From assembly GCA_003562475.1 (NCBI GenBank), contig PWUU01000120.1, positions 1-44,938 of the forward strand: 44,938 nucleotides of DNA, read 5' to 3'. The DNA is from Dehalococcoidia bacterium. GTDB lineage: Bacteria > Chloroflexota > Dehalococcoidia > GIF9 > AB-539-J10. Of this stretch, positions 24,897-32,759 are shown in pieces (the first letter of the stretch is position 1; each line of letters starts with the position of its first letter). The translations under genes and the position numbers were made by a program. The notes beneath the pieces were generated by a model, which was not told the origin of the DNA, did not search any database, and saw only the letters and a list, made by a program, of their open reading frames with translations.

Positions 24897-26249
24897 CTAC
24901 ACCTCCGCAGGCACAATATGGCCGGCCTTCACCAACGCGTCATGAGCTTCCCTACCCCTTCCTATGGTTTGTTCAATCTTGCGACGAAGCTCATCCTCGT
25001 CAATCTCAACGGTAGCCAGTCCTTCCCGCTGAGCCTGCATCCCCACGCCTACCGCCTCGCGTATGAAAGCCTCCGGTTCATCCATCGTTGGTGAGATGTA
25101 CTCGTCATGTATTCCTCGCTCCTCGGCATACGAGGCCAGGGCTACCGCTGCCGCCACACACATCTGATCACTTATGGTTGTTGCTCCCACATCCAATACT
25201 CCGCGGAAGATGGCAGGGAACCCTGTCGAGTTGTTCACCTGATTAGCGAAGTCCGAGCGGCCGGTGCCCACGATCCTGGCTCCCGCCTCCTTGGCCTCCC
25301 AGGGCCAGATCTCCGGAATGGGATTGGCACAGGGGAAACAGATGGCGTCTTTCGCCATAGCCCGGATACTCTCGGGCGCTATTACGTCCGGTCCTGACTG
25401 CGCATATGAGACCAGTACGTCAGCACCCTTCAGCGCCTCAGTGAGGCCACCGGTGCGTCGCTCCGAGTTGGTGGTCTGGCAGAACCACCACTTGTCCACA
25501 TACGTCTGTCGTACCTCTTCGATGTCTTTCCGGCCTGGATGGAGTATCCCTTTGCTATCGGTCACGATCATAGTCTCGGGTTTGACTCCGTAGGCAAACA
25601 GCAGTCTCGCCGACGCCACGCTGGCAGCACCTGAACCATTCAGGACAATCCGCACGTCTTCGATCTTCTTACCTACGAGCTTGAGCGCATTGATCAGCGC
25701 AGCCAGCATCACCGTAGCTGTACCCTGCTGGTCATCATGAAATACCGGTATCTCGCACTCAGCTCGCAACCTGTCCAGTATATAAAAGCATTTCGGGTTC
25801 GAAATATCCTCGAGGTTGATCCCCGCAAACGAGGGCTGTAGCCATTTCACTGCTTGCACGATCTCGTCTGGGTCCTTAGTTCCAAGACATATGGGCACGG
25901 CATCCACCCCACCGAGATACTTGAACAGTAAGCACTTGCCCTCCATGACGGGATAGCCCGCCTTTGGTCCTATATCCCCGAGGCCAAGGACTCTGGTGCC
26001 ATCCGTAACGACGGCGATGGTGTTACCTCTGTTGGTCAGTTCATGCATCCTTGACTCATCGGCCTGTATCTGTCTGCACGGCTCGGCCACGCCCGGCGTG
26101 TAGTAAATTGCGAAATCACCGAAGCTACGAACGTGGCACTTCAGTGCCGTCTGCATCTTGCCCCGATACTGTGCATGAAGCTTCATCGCATCTTGAGCCG
26201 GTTTCCTGGCTTTGGCAAGGAGTTCCTCTTTGGTTACCTCTTGCGACAT
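24897..26249 (-). CDS. Malic enzyme (NAD(P)-dependent, malate to pyruvate)
   Basis: A 450-residue oxidoreductive decarboxylase that converts malate to pyruvate and CO2 with NAD(P)+. Motifs are the catalytic-tyrosine segment YYTPGVAEPC (49-58), VLGLGDIGPKAGYPVMEGK (87-105) with the catalytic lysine, metal-binding NLEDI (145-149), FHDDQQGTA (170-178) and the cofactor loop NGSGAAS (204-210). It is the short bacterial type without the phosphotransacetylase-like domain of MaeB. GGAGGAG lies before the ATG. It is first in the operon and feeds or drains the C4 branch into pyruvate. Confidence 0.94.
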   Translation of the reverse strand: MSQEVTKEELLAKARKPAQDAMKLHAQYRGKMQTALKCHVRSFGDFAIYYTPGVAEPCRQIQADESRMHELTNRGNTIAVVTDGTRVLGLGDIGPKAGYPVMEGKCLLFKYLGGVDAVPICLGTKDPDEIVQAVKWLQPSFAGINLEDISNPKCFYILDRLRAECEIPVFHDDQQGTATVMLAALINALKLVGKKIEDVRIVLNGSGAASVASARLLFAYGVKPETMIVTDSKGILHPGRKDIEEVRQTYVDKWWFCQTTNSERRTGGLTEALKGADVLVSYAQSGPDVIAPESIRAMAKDAICFPCANPIPEIWPWEAKEAGARIVGTGRSDFANQVNNSTGFPAIFRGVLDVGATTISDQMCVAAAVALASYAEERGIHDEYISPTMDEPEAFIREAVGVGMQAQREGLATVEIDEDELRRKIEQTIGRGREAHDALVKAGHIVPAEV

Positions 26250-26985
26250 GACTCTCCTCCTTGGTTGTTGTGCGGCCTATACTAACACATAAGGAACAGA
26301 GGTACATTCGAGTTCGCCTGGGCCGCCGGGCATGATACCCAGCCTGGAGCCTGCACCCTATCACAACAGACAGGCCCTTAGCAGTCGGCAAGAGCAGCAT
26401 GGGAGTGCTACTGGTGACAGAGCCGGGTCGCAATGAATTGGACTGCCCCCGGGGAGTTGGGCAAGCAGGGTCAGGAAAATGGCAGGTTGGGGTGGAACCC
26501 GCCTTCAAGACAGGACCGGATAGCGAATGCGTGTCGGCGGCAACCACAGTACCGCCAAGCTGCTTGATGCTTCGCAACGCGCAACAGAGAGACAACTACG
26601 AAGACGCCATCAGGCATTCGAAAACCTTTGAGGCGAATCAGGCGTCATGACGAACACATGGGATGGCCGGGATCTCTTGCACTCTTTGTCGCGCCCTTCG
26701 CGCTTCCCGGAGAGGAGATGGGCATCCTGTTGGGCATGAATCCATGACCGGTCTGCCCGTTCGTCATGTCTATCGCCGATCTTCGCTAACCGGACGCCTG
26801 CTCGCAACAACCATCCATCCCGATACTCTGCGAACGGGGCCCACGGTGCCACACGTGCGTGTGCCTCCAATGAATTATGCTCCGATGTCGCACAATCGAC
26901 CGTCACGGCGGCGGCCGAACGCTCGCCTGCTGCAAGAAGATCTCAACAGGAAATAGGTGCCGCTACTGTTCGGTCGAACCGAGGA
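26250..26985. other. Long intergenic region upstream of malic enzyme
   Basis: 736 bases without a supported gene. Several open frames cross it but lack ribosome binding sites, and their translations look random. I found no tRNA, no riboswitch motif and no clear sigma-70 promoter for the malic enzyme operon. A 5-bp hairpin, TCGGT-TCG-ACCGA, lies just past the small protein gene to the right. This is the longest empty stretch of the window. Confidence 0.4.
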
Positions 26986-27318
26986 CTACCCCTGGTAGAG
27001 TGTCCCACTACGCTCTATGATCCAGGAGGCAATCTCCCTCGAGTTGTTCGCATCCCAGAACTTGCCACGTCCTCCGGACGGGTTGCCCGCTTCGTCTTTC
27101 CCGTCCTGATAGACAGTGAACTTCTTGCCCTGAACATTGTGAACGATGGTGATATATGGCTTCACATAGATTTCGCCAAGCTTGTAGGTAATCTCCTTGC
27201 CGGGCTCGACAGCATCAATTTGTTCGATCATCAGGTCCTTTGGCGTGGCTTTCCTCTCCTTCCGGGCTTCCCCCTCATCAGTCACTTTGGCGCCACCCTT
27301 ATCCTTCTTCCAGAACAT
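26986..27318 (-). CDS. Small conserved-looking protein, unknown function
   Basis: A 110-residue soluble protein. Residues 1-30 are highly charged (FWKKDKGGAKVTDEGEARKE). The C-terminal part looks folded, with alternating strands such as EITYKLGEIYVKPYITIVH and KKFTVYQDGKD, then a glycine-rich loop and a helix (NNSREIASWIIE). No family is recognised and no cysteines or signal peptide are present. GGAGG lies 5 bases before the ATG, and a promoter TTGGAC-N16-TACTAT (27336-27363) is just upstream, so it is likely expressed as a single gene. Confidence 0.65.
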   Translation of the reverse strand: MFWKKDKGGAKVTDEGEARKERKATPKDLMIEQIDAVEPGKEITYKLGEIYVKPYITIVHNVQGKKFTVYQDGKDEAGNPSGGRGKFWDANNSREIASWIIERSGTLYQG

Positions 27319-27335
27319 TTCTACCTCCGTCCATC

Positions 27336-27363
27336 ATAGTAGCCGATCAGGTGTCCCGTCCAA
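27336..27363 (-). promoter_or_regulatory. Putative promoter of the 110-residue protein gene
   Basis: Minus-strand TTGGAC (27358-27363), 16-base spacer and TACTAT (27336-27341). The start point near 27329 would give a leader of about 11 bases. Confidence 0.4.
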
Positions 27364-27637
27364 TGCACCGTCGACCGTCTGCAGGTGCGCCGCTCAATTC
27401 CTTCAGGTCCAGCCGTTGTGCTTCGGCCTTCCCAAGTGATGGAAGATACGGATACGAGTATCGTATGCGACTGGAGCTCCTGTGTCAAAGCCCTTGTGTG
27501 CGGACCACCCGGAGACTCAGCCCACGTGCGCGCCGAGACAGAGTTCTACCTGTCGCGACGCAGTACTCGAAGGATCCGCCAGGTCCGTCACTACGGCGTA
27601 ACCTCGCAGGTGTCAACGACACTCTCTCTGCGCCATA
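27364..27637. other. Divergent intergenic region
   Basis: Between the small protein gene and the tandem unknown pair. Overlapping open frames are present, but none has coding-like sequence or a ribosome binding site. The right end leads into the operator-like palindrome at 27661. Confidence 0.35.
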
Positions 27638-27676
27638 TTTCAGGCTGCCTTCCGTTAATGGTACACTCGAGTGTAC
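27638..27676 (+). promoter_or_regulatory. 16-bp perfect palindrome overlapping a putative -10
   Basis: GTACACTCGAGTGTAC (27661-27676) is a perfect 16-bp palindrome with no loop. It covers the possible -10 TACACT (27662-27667), which sits 18 bases after a weak -35 (TTTCAG, 27638-27643). It lies about 107 bases before the first tandem unknown gene, so a repressor site is a reasonable reading. Confidence 0.4.
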
Positions 27677-27782
27677 TGGCACAAGAAGAAGGGGAAATAG
27701 ACAGCCTGCCGTTGCTTGAAGTTGGGACCGCGACGGCGAATCCTGCAGTGAGCATCGTCTCCCCAGCATTCAAGTCAAGCTC

Positions 27783-29264
27783 ATGGATCTGAATGACCTG
27801 AAGAAGCATGTCAGGACGCCACGCGGAGTACTGCGACTCCCTCCGCTCCCCTCCAAACACACCACCGATCAGGTGCGAGCTCCCAAACATGTCGCCAGGT
27901 TCGACTCCGGCTGGGGAATGCTGCAGGCGCTATCGAACTGCCTTATTGGCAAGGATTTCCCCGGCCTTGGAGCACTACCCGGAGCAAAACCGATTGAACT
28001 GGTGGTTGGCAGGCTCGACACCCGACTCGGCCAGCGGGTATACGCGCTCACCGGCTGGACCGAGACGGTTCCGCCTGAAGAAGTGGAGTCGATCCGTGCG
28101 GACGACATCTCGCGAGCAGTCGTCAACCTCTACCCGAAAGAGGAAACCCAGGCCGTATTCATCGGCTCAGCCAACGGCGCAGTGATTCACCTTGCAGCCG
28201 CACTGAGAGCCCCGTGGTTGCCGCAAACATTCCTCATCCCGCTTAAGAGACCCGACATGGATCCGGATGACATTTCGGCCGACATGGAGTGGGGACAGGA
28301 GCCCGGACGGATACTGCTCAAGAACAATCCTGACCTGATACTGCACCACGCGCACGACCCGGACCACGACCGGCTCATGGTGCGGCGCATGGCGTACTTC
28401 CGCATCAAGCGTCGCGTGCTGGGGGAGAGCTACAGTCGCTATCTTGAGGACAAGCTTCGATCCGGCGCCACAATATACATCGTCGACTGCGGTCTCAATT
28501 GGCCCACGACTAAGCTGGCGGAGCGCCACTTCTTCCAGACCGGCGGCGCCGGTGGAGTGCCTCCAGACGAATACCTCTACGGCAGCGAACGCGTGGCGAA
28601 ATTCCTCGAGCGGCAAGGTTCCAAGGTGCGGCGCTGGGATGCGCCACCGGTGGACGGAGAGCGACCTGAGGCGGAGTGGGGTTTTCAGCCGGAGTTGGCC
28701 GAGGATGTGGTCACGCTTGGGCGCAGGCTCGGTGGCAGGGTGGTGCACATACGATTCGACGACCCACACGATATGAGCCCATTGATCGCCGATTTCTACC
28801 GCTGGTGGTACCAGCTTCGGGGCATCCAATCCAATCACCTGCTTGCAGAATCGTTCGCCTTCCTGGACCCTTACTGGACGCTGCGCACCGGCTCAGTGCC
28901 ATTCTGGCTGTTGTTCAGCGGCCGCTACTCTGCAGATAAACTGACCAACTACCTCTCGAGCAGCAAGCCGTACGACCACATCTACATGATGCTGCTCTCC
29001 AACGGCATCAACCCAATTGAGGGAGTTTCCATCGAGGACTGGCGCAGGGTCCTGCGACAGGCTGCTGTGCGCGGAGAGTTCATCGGCGTAGATGAGGACA
29101 AGTTCCCTTTCGACTTCGCCAGCTTCCTGCGCTACAACTCACAACTTCAGAGCAAGATTCAGTTCCGCTACGACCTCCCTGCACCCGCCACACTGGACGA
29201 GTTGGAGGTATTTCTCGAGGAATACGGTCACCAGTACCAGGTCAAATTCGAGGTAGTCACGTAG
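27783..29264 (+). CDS. Uncharacterised protein A of a tandem paralogous pair
   Basis: A 493-residue soluble protein that I cannot place in a known family. Conserved with its neighbour are HHxHDPDHDRLMVRRM (188-203), VDCGLNW (234-240), ERHFFQTGGAGGV (247-259), RFDDPHDMSPL (324-334), FLDPYWTLRTGSVPFW (360-375) and YDHIYMMLLSNGINPIEG (397-414). The His/Asp cluster (His188, 189, 191, 195; Asp192, 194, 196) could bind metal. An early IGSANGAVIHLAAAL (128-142) resembles a strand-turn-helix elbow. The first 30 residues are absent from the paralogue. The ATG at 27783 lacks a ribosome binding site, and a GTG at 27873 aligned with the paralogue start is an alternative. Confidence 0.8.
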   Translation: MDLNDLKKHVRTPRGVLRLPPLPSKHTTDQVRAPKHVARFDSGWGMLQALSNCLIGKDFPGLGALPGAKPIELVVGRLDTRLGQRVYALTGWTETVPPEEVESIRADDISRAVVNLYPKEETQAVFIGSANGAVIHLAAALRAPWLPQTFLIPLKRPDMDPDDISADMEWGQEPGRILLKNNPDLILHHAHDPDHDRLMVRRMAYFRIKRRVLGESYSRYLEDKLRSGATIYIVDCGLNWPTTKLAERHFFQTGGAGGVPPDEYLYGSERVAKFLERQGSKVRRWDAPPVDGERPEAEWGFQPELAEDVVTLGRRLGGRVVHIRFDDPHDMSPLIADFYRWWYQLRGIQSNHLLAESFAFLDPYWTLRTGSVPFWLLFSGRYSADKLTNYLSSSKPYDHIYMMLLSNGINPIEGVSIEDWRRVLRQAAVRGEFIGVDEDKFPFDFASFLRYNSQLQSKIQFRYDLPAPATLDELEVFLEEYGHQYQVKFEVVT

Positions 29265-29314
29265 TTGATCATTCCGAAGCTCAGGGGCTCCCTGCCCACC
29301 GCCGGTCCAAGACT

Positions 29315-30715
29315 ATGACAGCACCAAAGTATATCGCCAAGTTCGATTCCGGCTGGGGGATGCTGCGAGCGCTATCGAACTGCCTCGCCGGCAAGGATTT
29401 CCCCGGCATCGGCATACTGCCGCAATCGAGAGTGCTCGCGCAGCTCGTACGAGCAGCAGGGCGCCGCATCGGCCAGCGGCTGTATGCGTTGACCGGATGG
29501 TCTGAGACAGTCCCACTGAAGGAGCTCTCGCAGATACGTGCGGAGGACATCTCGAGGGCCGTGGTAGCACAGTACGAGAGGCTCTCCTCAGAGGCGATAA
29601 TGATCGGTTCGGCGAATGGAGCGCTCGCTCATCTTTGCGCCGCGATGAGGGCTCCATGGCTACCTCAGACCTTCCTCGTACCGCTGCGACGGCACGGCAT
29701 CGACCCCGACGACATCCATGCGGGCATCGAATACGGGCGCGAGGCTGCTCGCCCCCTGCTCGACAATAACCCGGAGCTTGTGCTGCACCACATGCACGAT
29801 CCGGATCACGATCGACTGATGGTCCGGAGAATGTCGTACTTCAGGGTCAAACGAACATCACTCGGCGACACCTACTTCCGCTTTCTCGAGGAGAAGATGA
29901 AGGCGGGGGCGACGATCTACCTGATCGACTGCGGTTTCAAGTGGTCGGCCTCCCAGGTGGGCGAGCGGCACTTCTTCCAGCTGGGCGGGGCAGGCGGTGT
30001 CACCGACGATGAGTATCTCAACGGCGGCGAACGGGTCAGCCGATTTCTCCTGCGCCAGGGCTCCAGCCTGCAACGGGGGTATGCTCCAGTTGCCGACACT
30101 GTGACGCCAGAGGGTGAGTGGGGATTTCAGCCTCAACTGGGGCATGAGACTGTGGCCCTTGCCAGGCGACACCGCAGCAAGGTTGTGCGCATCTCTTTCG
30201 ACGATCCCGAGGATATGAGTCCTCTGGTGGCGGATTTCTATCGCTGGTGGTACGAGCAGCGCGGCGTTCGCACGAACCACCTTCTCACCGGGTCGTTCAT
30301 TTTTCTGGACCCCTACTGGACTTTGCGCACCGGCTCGGTTCCTTTCTGGTTAGTATTCAATGGACGCCGATCGGCCGGTCACCTGAACCGCTACCTGTCT
30401 GAGGTCGCCCCGTACGACCATATCTACACAATGCTGCTCTCAAACGGCGTTAACCCTATTGAAGGCGTATCCATCGATGACTGGCGCGCTGTGCTGGAAA
30501 AGGCATCCGCCGGTGGCGAGTTCGTTGGAGTCGATGAAGACAGATTCCCGTACGACTTTGCGAGCTTCCTGCGCTACAACGCCGCACTGCAGAAACAGGT
30601 ACCATTCCGGCACGATACTCCCGAGGCGGCGACCCCGGCAGAACTGGATCGATTCCTGGCAGAGCACGGACACAGATACCGCGTCAGATTCGAGCAGTTG
30701 AGTCCCGTGTCGTAG
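29315..30715 (+). CDS. Uncharacterised protein B of a tandem paralogous pair
   Basis: A 466-residue protein that aligns with its upstream neighbour over its whole length with a constant 30-residue offset for at least the first half. The shared blocks include the ARFDSGWGM/AKFDSGWGM start, IGSANGA, PWLPQTF, HHMHDPDHDRLMVRRM, ERHFFQLGGAGGV, DDPEDMSPL, DPYWTLRTGSVPFW and SNGVNPIEGVSIDDWR. Both copies keep every charged residue of the His/Asp cluster, so both are probably functional. No signal peptide or membrane segment is seen. It follows 50 bases after its partner and is likely co-transcribed. The function is unknown to me. Confidence 0.8.
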   Translation: MTAPKYIAKFDSGWGMLRALSNCLAGKDFPGIGILPQSRVLAQLVRAAGRRIGQRLYALTGWSETVPLKELSQIRAEDISRAVVAQYERLSSEAIMIGSANGALAHLCAAMRAPWLPQTFLVPLRRHGIDPDDIHAGIEYGREAARPLLDNNPELVLHHMHDPDHDRLMVRRMSYFRVKRTSLGDTYFRFLEEKMKAGATIYLIDCGFKWSASQVGERHFFQLGGAGGVTDDEYLNGGERVSRFLLRQGSSLQRGYAPVADTVTPEGEWGFQPQLGHETVALARRHRSKVVRISFDDPEDMSPLVADFYRWWYEQRGVRTNHLLTGSFIFLDPYWTLRTGSVPFWLVFNGRRSAGHLNRYLSEVAPYDHIYTMLLSNGVNPIEGVSIDDWRAVLEKASAGGEFVGVDEDRFPYDFASFLRYNAALQKQVPFRHDTPEAATPAELDRFLAEHGHRYRVRFEQLSPVS

Positions 30716-30751
30716 AGTCAACCATCAGCCCGGCGTATTCGCCAGGGCCGA

Positions 30752-30763
30752 TGAGGATCCTCA
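30752..30763. other. 12-bp palindrome between convergent genes
   Basis: TGAGGATCCTCA is a perfect palindrome in the 59-base gap between the convergent unknown-protein B and MFS genes. It has no loop, so it is a poor terminator, and its role is unknown. Confidence 0.2.
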
Positions 30764-30774
30764 CTTTCGCGCCG

Positions 30775-32025
30775 CTACGTACGCGGCGGCCTCACGAGCA
30801 GGATAGTGGGAATACCAATCAGGAACATTATTCCGAACGTGATGAAGGTCCAGTAGTACGTCCCGGTGGCATCATACATCAGGCCGGCGAAGAAAGGGCC
30901 CGTCGCCGTGCCGGTGCTCTGCGCGAGGTTGAGGGCCCCGAAAATCGCGCCGTAGAACGCCAGGCCGAAGGTTCGGCTGGCGAGTATCGAGAGCGTGGGC
31001 AGCCATGCCCCCATACCGAACCCTGCGAGGAGCGCGTACGCCCAGATGAGTGCCATGGAAGATCCCGGACCCACGGCAAGAAGAATGACGATCGATCCCA
31101 TCATCATGGCCTGACCCAATGCCCACGCCTTGTTCGGCTGCATCCTCTCGCACAGCCATCCGAACGCTATCTTGCCCAGCGCACTGCCGATACCGACCGC
31201 GCTCAGGGCGGACGCTGCCGTCTGAATGGGAAAGCCGATGTCCTGCAGGTGAGGCACCGGCGCCTGCACCAGTCCCATGGTCGAAAAAGCCCCAGCGAAG
31301 AACGACACCACTATGAGCCAGAATGTGCGGGACCGCGCTGCGTCGCTTAGCGACACGCCGTGCACGGTCTCAGGGGGCAATCCGGGATCGCCGGGAGGTA
31401 TCGGTTCACCATCGGGATACAGGCCCTTCTCGGCCGGTCGTGTACGCACCACAAAGGCTCCGAGAGGGATGACTACCGCCCAGACAAGTATGGCCATCGT
31501 CATGTAGGCAGCCCGCCAACCGTAGTCCGCGATGATGGTGCTTATAAGTGGGGCGAGTACCCCACCGGCGCCCACCCCTGCCGCCATGAGTCCTATTGCC
31601 GTCCCACGGCGTTTCTTGAACCAGTGGGAGATGACGGCACTACAGGGCACTTGGCCGAATCCGGCCGCACCACCCCCTATCAGGACATAACTGAGGTAGA
31701 ACAAGTACAGGTCGCTCATGCGACTGACCACCACGAAGCCAAGCCCCATGACCACCGCGCCAAGGGGAATAACAGGTCGCGCTCCGTAGCGATCGACGAA
31801 GCGGCCGACCAGCGGTGAGACAAGTCCCATGGTCACGAAGAAGATTGTGAAGCCGGCCATTATCTGGCCACGCCCCCATCCAAGAGCTTCCTGAAGCGGC
31901 GTCACGAACAGGCTAAACGCAAATGAGCCACACCCGATTGCCAGAAACAGGAAGATGAACGTCACCAGCACAAGCCAATTGCCGTAAAAGAAGCGCGGCT
32001 TTGGCGCAGGTGCGACTCCGTTCAT
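30775..32025 (-). CDS. MFS transporter (monocarboxylate/oxalate-type)
   Basis: A 416-residue permease of the major facilitator superfamily with about 12 membrane helices and a hydrophilic loop near the middle (RTRPAEKGLYPDGEPIPPGDP). The motif after helix 2, GRFVDRYGARPV, is the family signature, and GSFAFSLFVTPLQEALGWGR at the N-terminus resembles the monocarboxylate/oxalate-formate antiporter branch. The open frame extends to 32091, but AGGAGG supports the ATG at 32023-32025. It is divergent from the sugar-acid cluster, so I infer it imports an organic acid used there. The substrate is not determinable. Confidence 0.9.
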   Translation of the reverse strand: MNGVAPAPKPRFFYGNWLVLVTFIFLFLAIGCGSFAFSLFVTPLQEALGWGRGQIMAGFTIFFVTMGLVSPLVGRFVDRYGARPVIPLGAVVMGLGFVVVSRMSDLYLFYLSYVLIGGGAAGFGQVPCSAVISHWFKKRRGTAIGLMAAGVGAGGVLAPLISTIIADYGWRAAYMTMAILVWAVVIPLGAFVVRTRPAEKGLYPDGEPIPPGDPGLPPETVHGVSLSDAARSRTFWLIVVSFFAGAFSTMGLVQAPVPHLQDIGFPIQTAASALSAVGIGSALGKIAFGWLCERMQPNKAWALGQAMMMGSIVILLAVGPGSSMALIWAYALLAGFGMGAWLPTLSILASRTFGLAFYGAIFGALNLAQSTGTATGPFFAGLMYDATGTYYWTFITFGIMFLIGIPTILLVRPPRT

Positions 32026-32058
32026 TGTCCCTACCTCCTGCAAGGCAACAAGTGTCGC

Positions 32059-32067
32059 ATTGTAACA
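32059..32067 (-). promoter_or_regulatory. Putative extended -10 promoter of the MFS gene
   Basis: The minus strand reads TGTTACAAT, an extended -10 with no clear -35. The start point near 32052 gives a leader of about 27 bases. Confidence 0.35.
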
Positions 32068-32133
32068 GGAATGAAAAGCGTTCCGCCTCACCCAATAGTC
32101 GCAAGCTCAAATAGCGCTCATACTCAGCTCTCG

Positions 32134-32214
32134 CTGTCGACAAGCACTGTTTCACACTATAGCCGGGAGCAGAAGCAACTCCAGGATACATCCCGGTTAT
32201 CTGCTTGTCGGCAG
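32134..32214. promoter_or_regulatory. Nested inverted repeat in the divergent MFS/UxaA region
   Basis: Outer arms CTGTCGACAAGCA (32134-32146) and TGCTTGTCGGCAG (32202-32214) are complementary over 13 bases with one G-T mismatch. Inside them CCGGGA (32163-32168) and TCCCGG (32191-32196) pair perfectly. This could be a folded leader RNA or a looped operator. The segment ACACTATAG occurs twice nearby (about 32154 and 32235). Confidence 0.3.
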
Positions 32215-32256
32215 ACGGCACGCAAGGATGACGGGTACACTATAGGCGAATTCACA

Positions 32257-32287
32257 TTGACACCGTTCGCTCTTGATAGGCTACAAT
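32257..32287 (+). promoter_or_regulatory. Putative promoter of the sugar-acid operon
   Basis: A perfect TTGACA (32257-32262) and a good TACAAT (32282-32287), but the spacer is 19 bases, longer than optimal. Such a spacing is often seen with activator-dependent promoters. It lies about 180 bases before the first gene. Confidence 0.4.
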
Positions 32288-32469
32288 AGCGCACCCACGC
32301 CAGGCGCCTACTGAACCGCCCGGACACCCAATCTTGACTGAGTTTCTGACGGAACCACGGGATATCGCGCAGTTCTTTGCGCGAATGGCCCCGCACACTT
32401 ATCCCGACGTCAAAGGCTGTCCGGCGATGGTGTGAACACGTCACTACGTAGACTGGAGGCACAAGAGAC

Positions 32470-32757
32470 ATGAAACCAAAGGCAATACTCATCGACACCA
32501 GCGACAACGTGGCCACTGCCTTTCAGGACCTGAAGGCTGGTGACAGCGTGACCGTGTCACTCGAAGGCAAAGAGGTCACCACAACGCTGACCCAGGACAT
32601 TCCGTTCGGTCATAAGTTCGCACTCGCGGATATCGCCCTCAATGAGCCGGTCCTCAAGTACGGTGAGGCGATTGGCCTCGCCATTCGGGACATCAACGCC
32701 GGGCAGCATGTGCATATCCACAATATGGAGAGCCAGAAAGGCAGGGGGGACAAGTAA
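32470..32757 (+). CDS. UxaA family small subunit (SAF domain)
   Basis: A 95-residue SAF-domain protein, as in the N-terminal part of altronate dehydratase (UxaA), galactarate dehydratase (GarD) or the small subunit SuyA of sulfolactate sulfo-lyase. Recognisable parts are the strand VSLEGKEVTTTLTQDIPFGHKFALADI and the end GEAIGLAIRDINAGQHVHIHNM, where the terminal HVHxHN motif is typical. It would bind or orient the substrate of the large subunit encoded 2 bases downstream. It is the only SAF subunit for three large-subunit paralogues in this operon. GGAGG precedes the ATG. Confidence 0.9.
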   Translation: MKPKAILIDTSDNVATAFQDLKAGDSVTVSLEGKEVTTTLTQDIPFGHKFALADIALNEPVLKYGEAIGLAIRDINAGQHVHIHNMESQKGRGDK

Positions 32758-32759
32758 CG

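Noticed and set aside
27900-27920. T-loop-like GTTCGACTCC, suggesting a tRNA
   Set aside because: It lies in the coding sequence for the conserved FDSGWGM block, with a similar site in the paralogue, and no cloverleaf can be formed.
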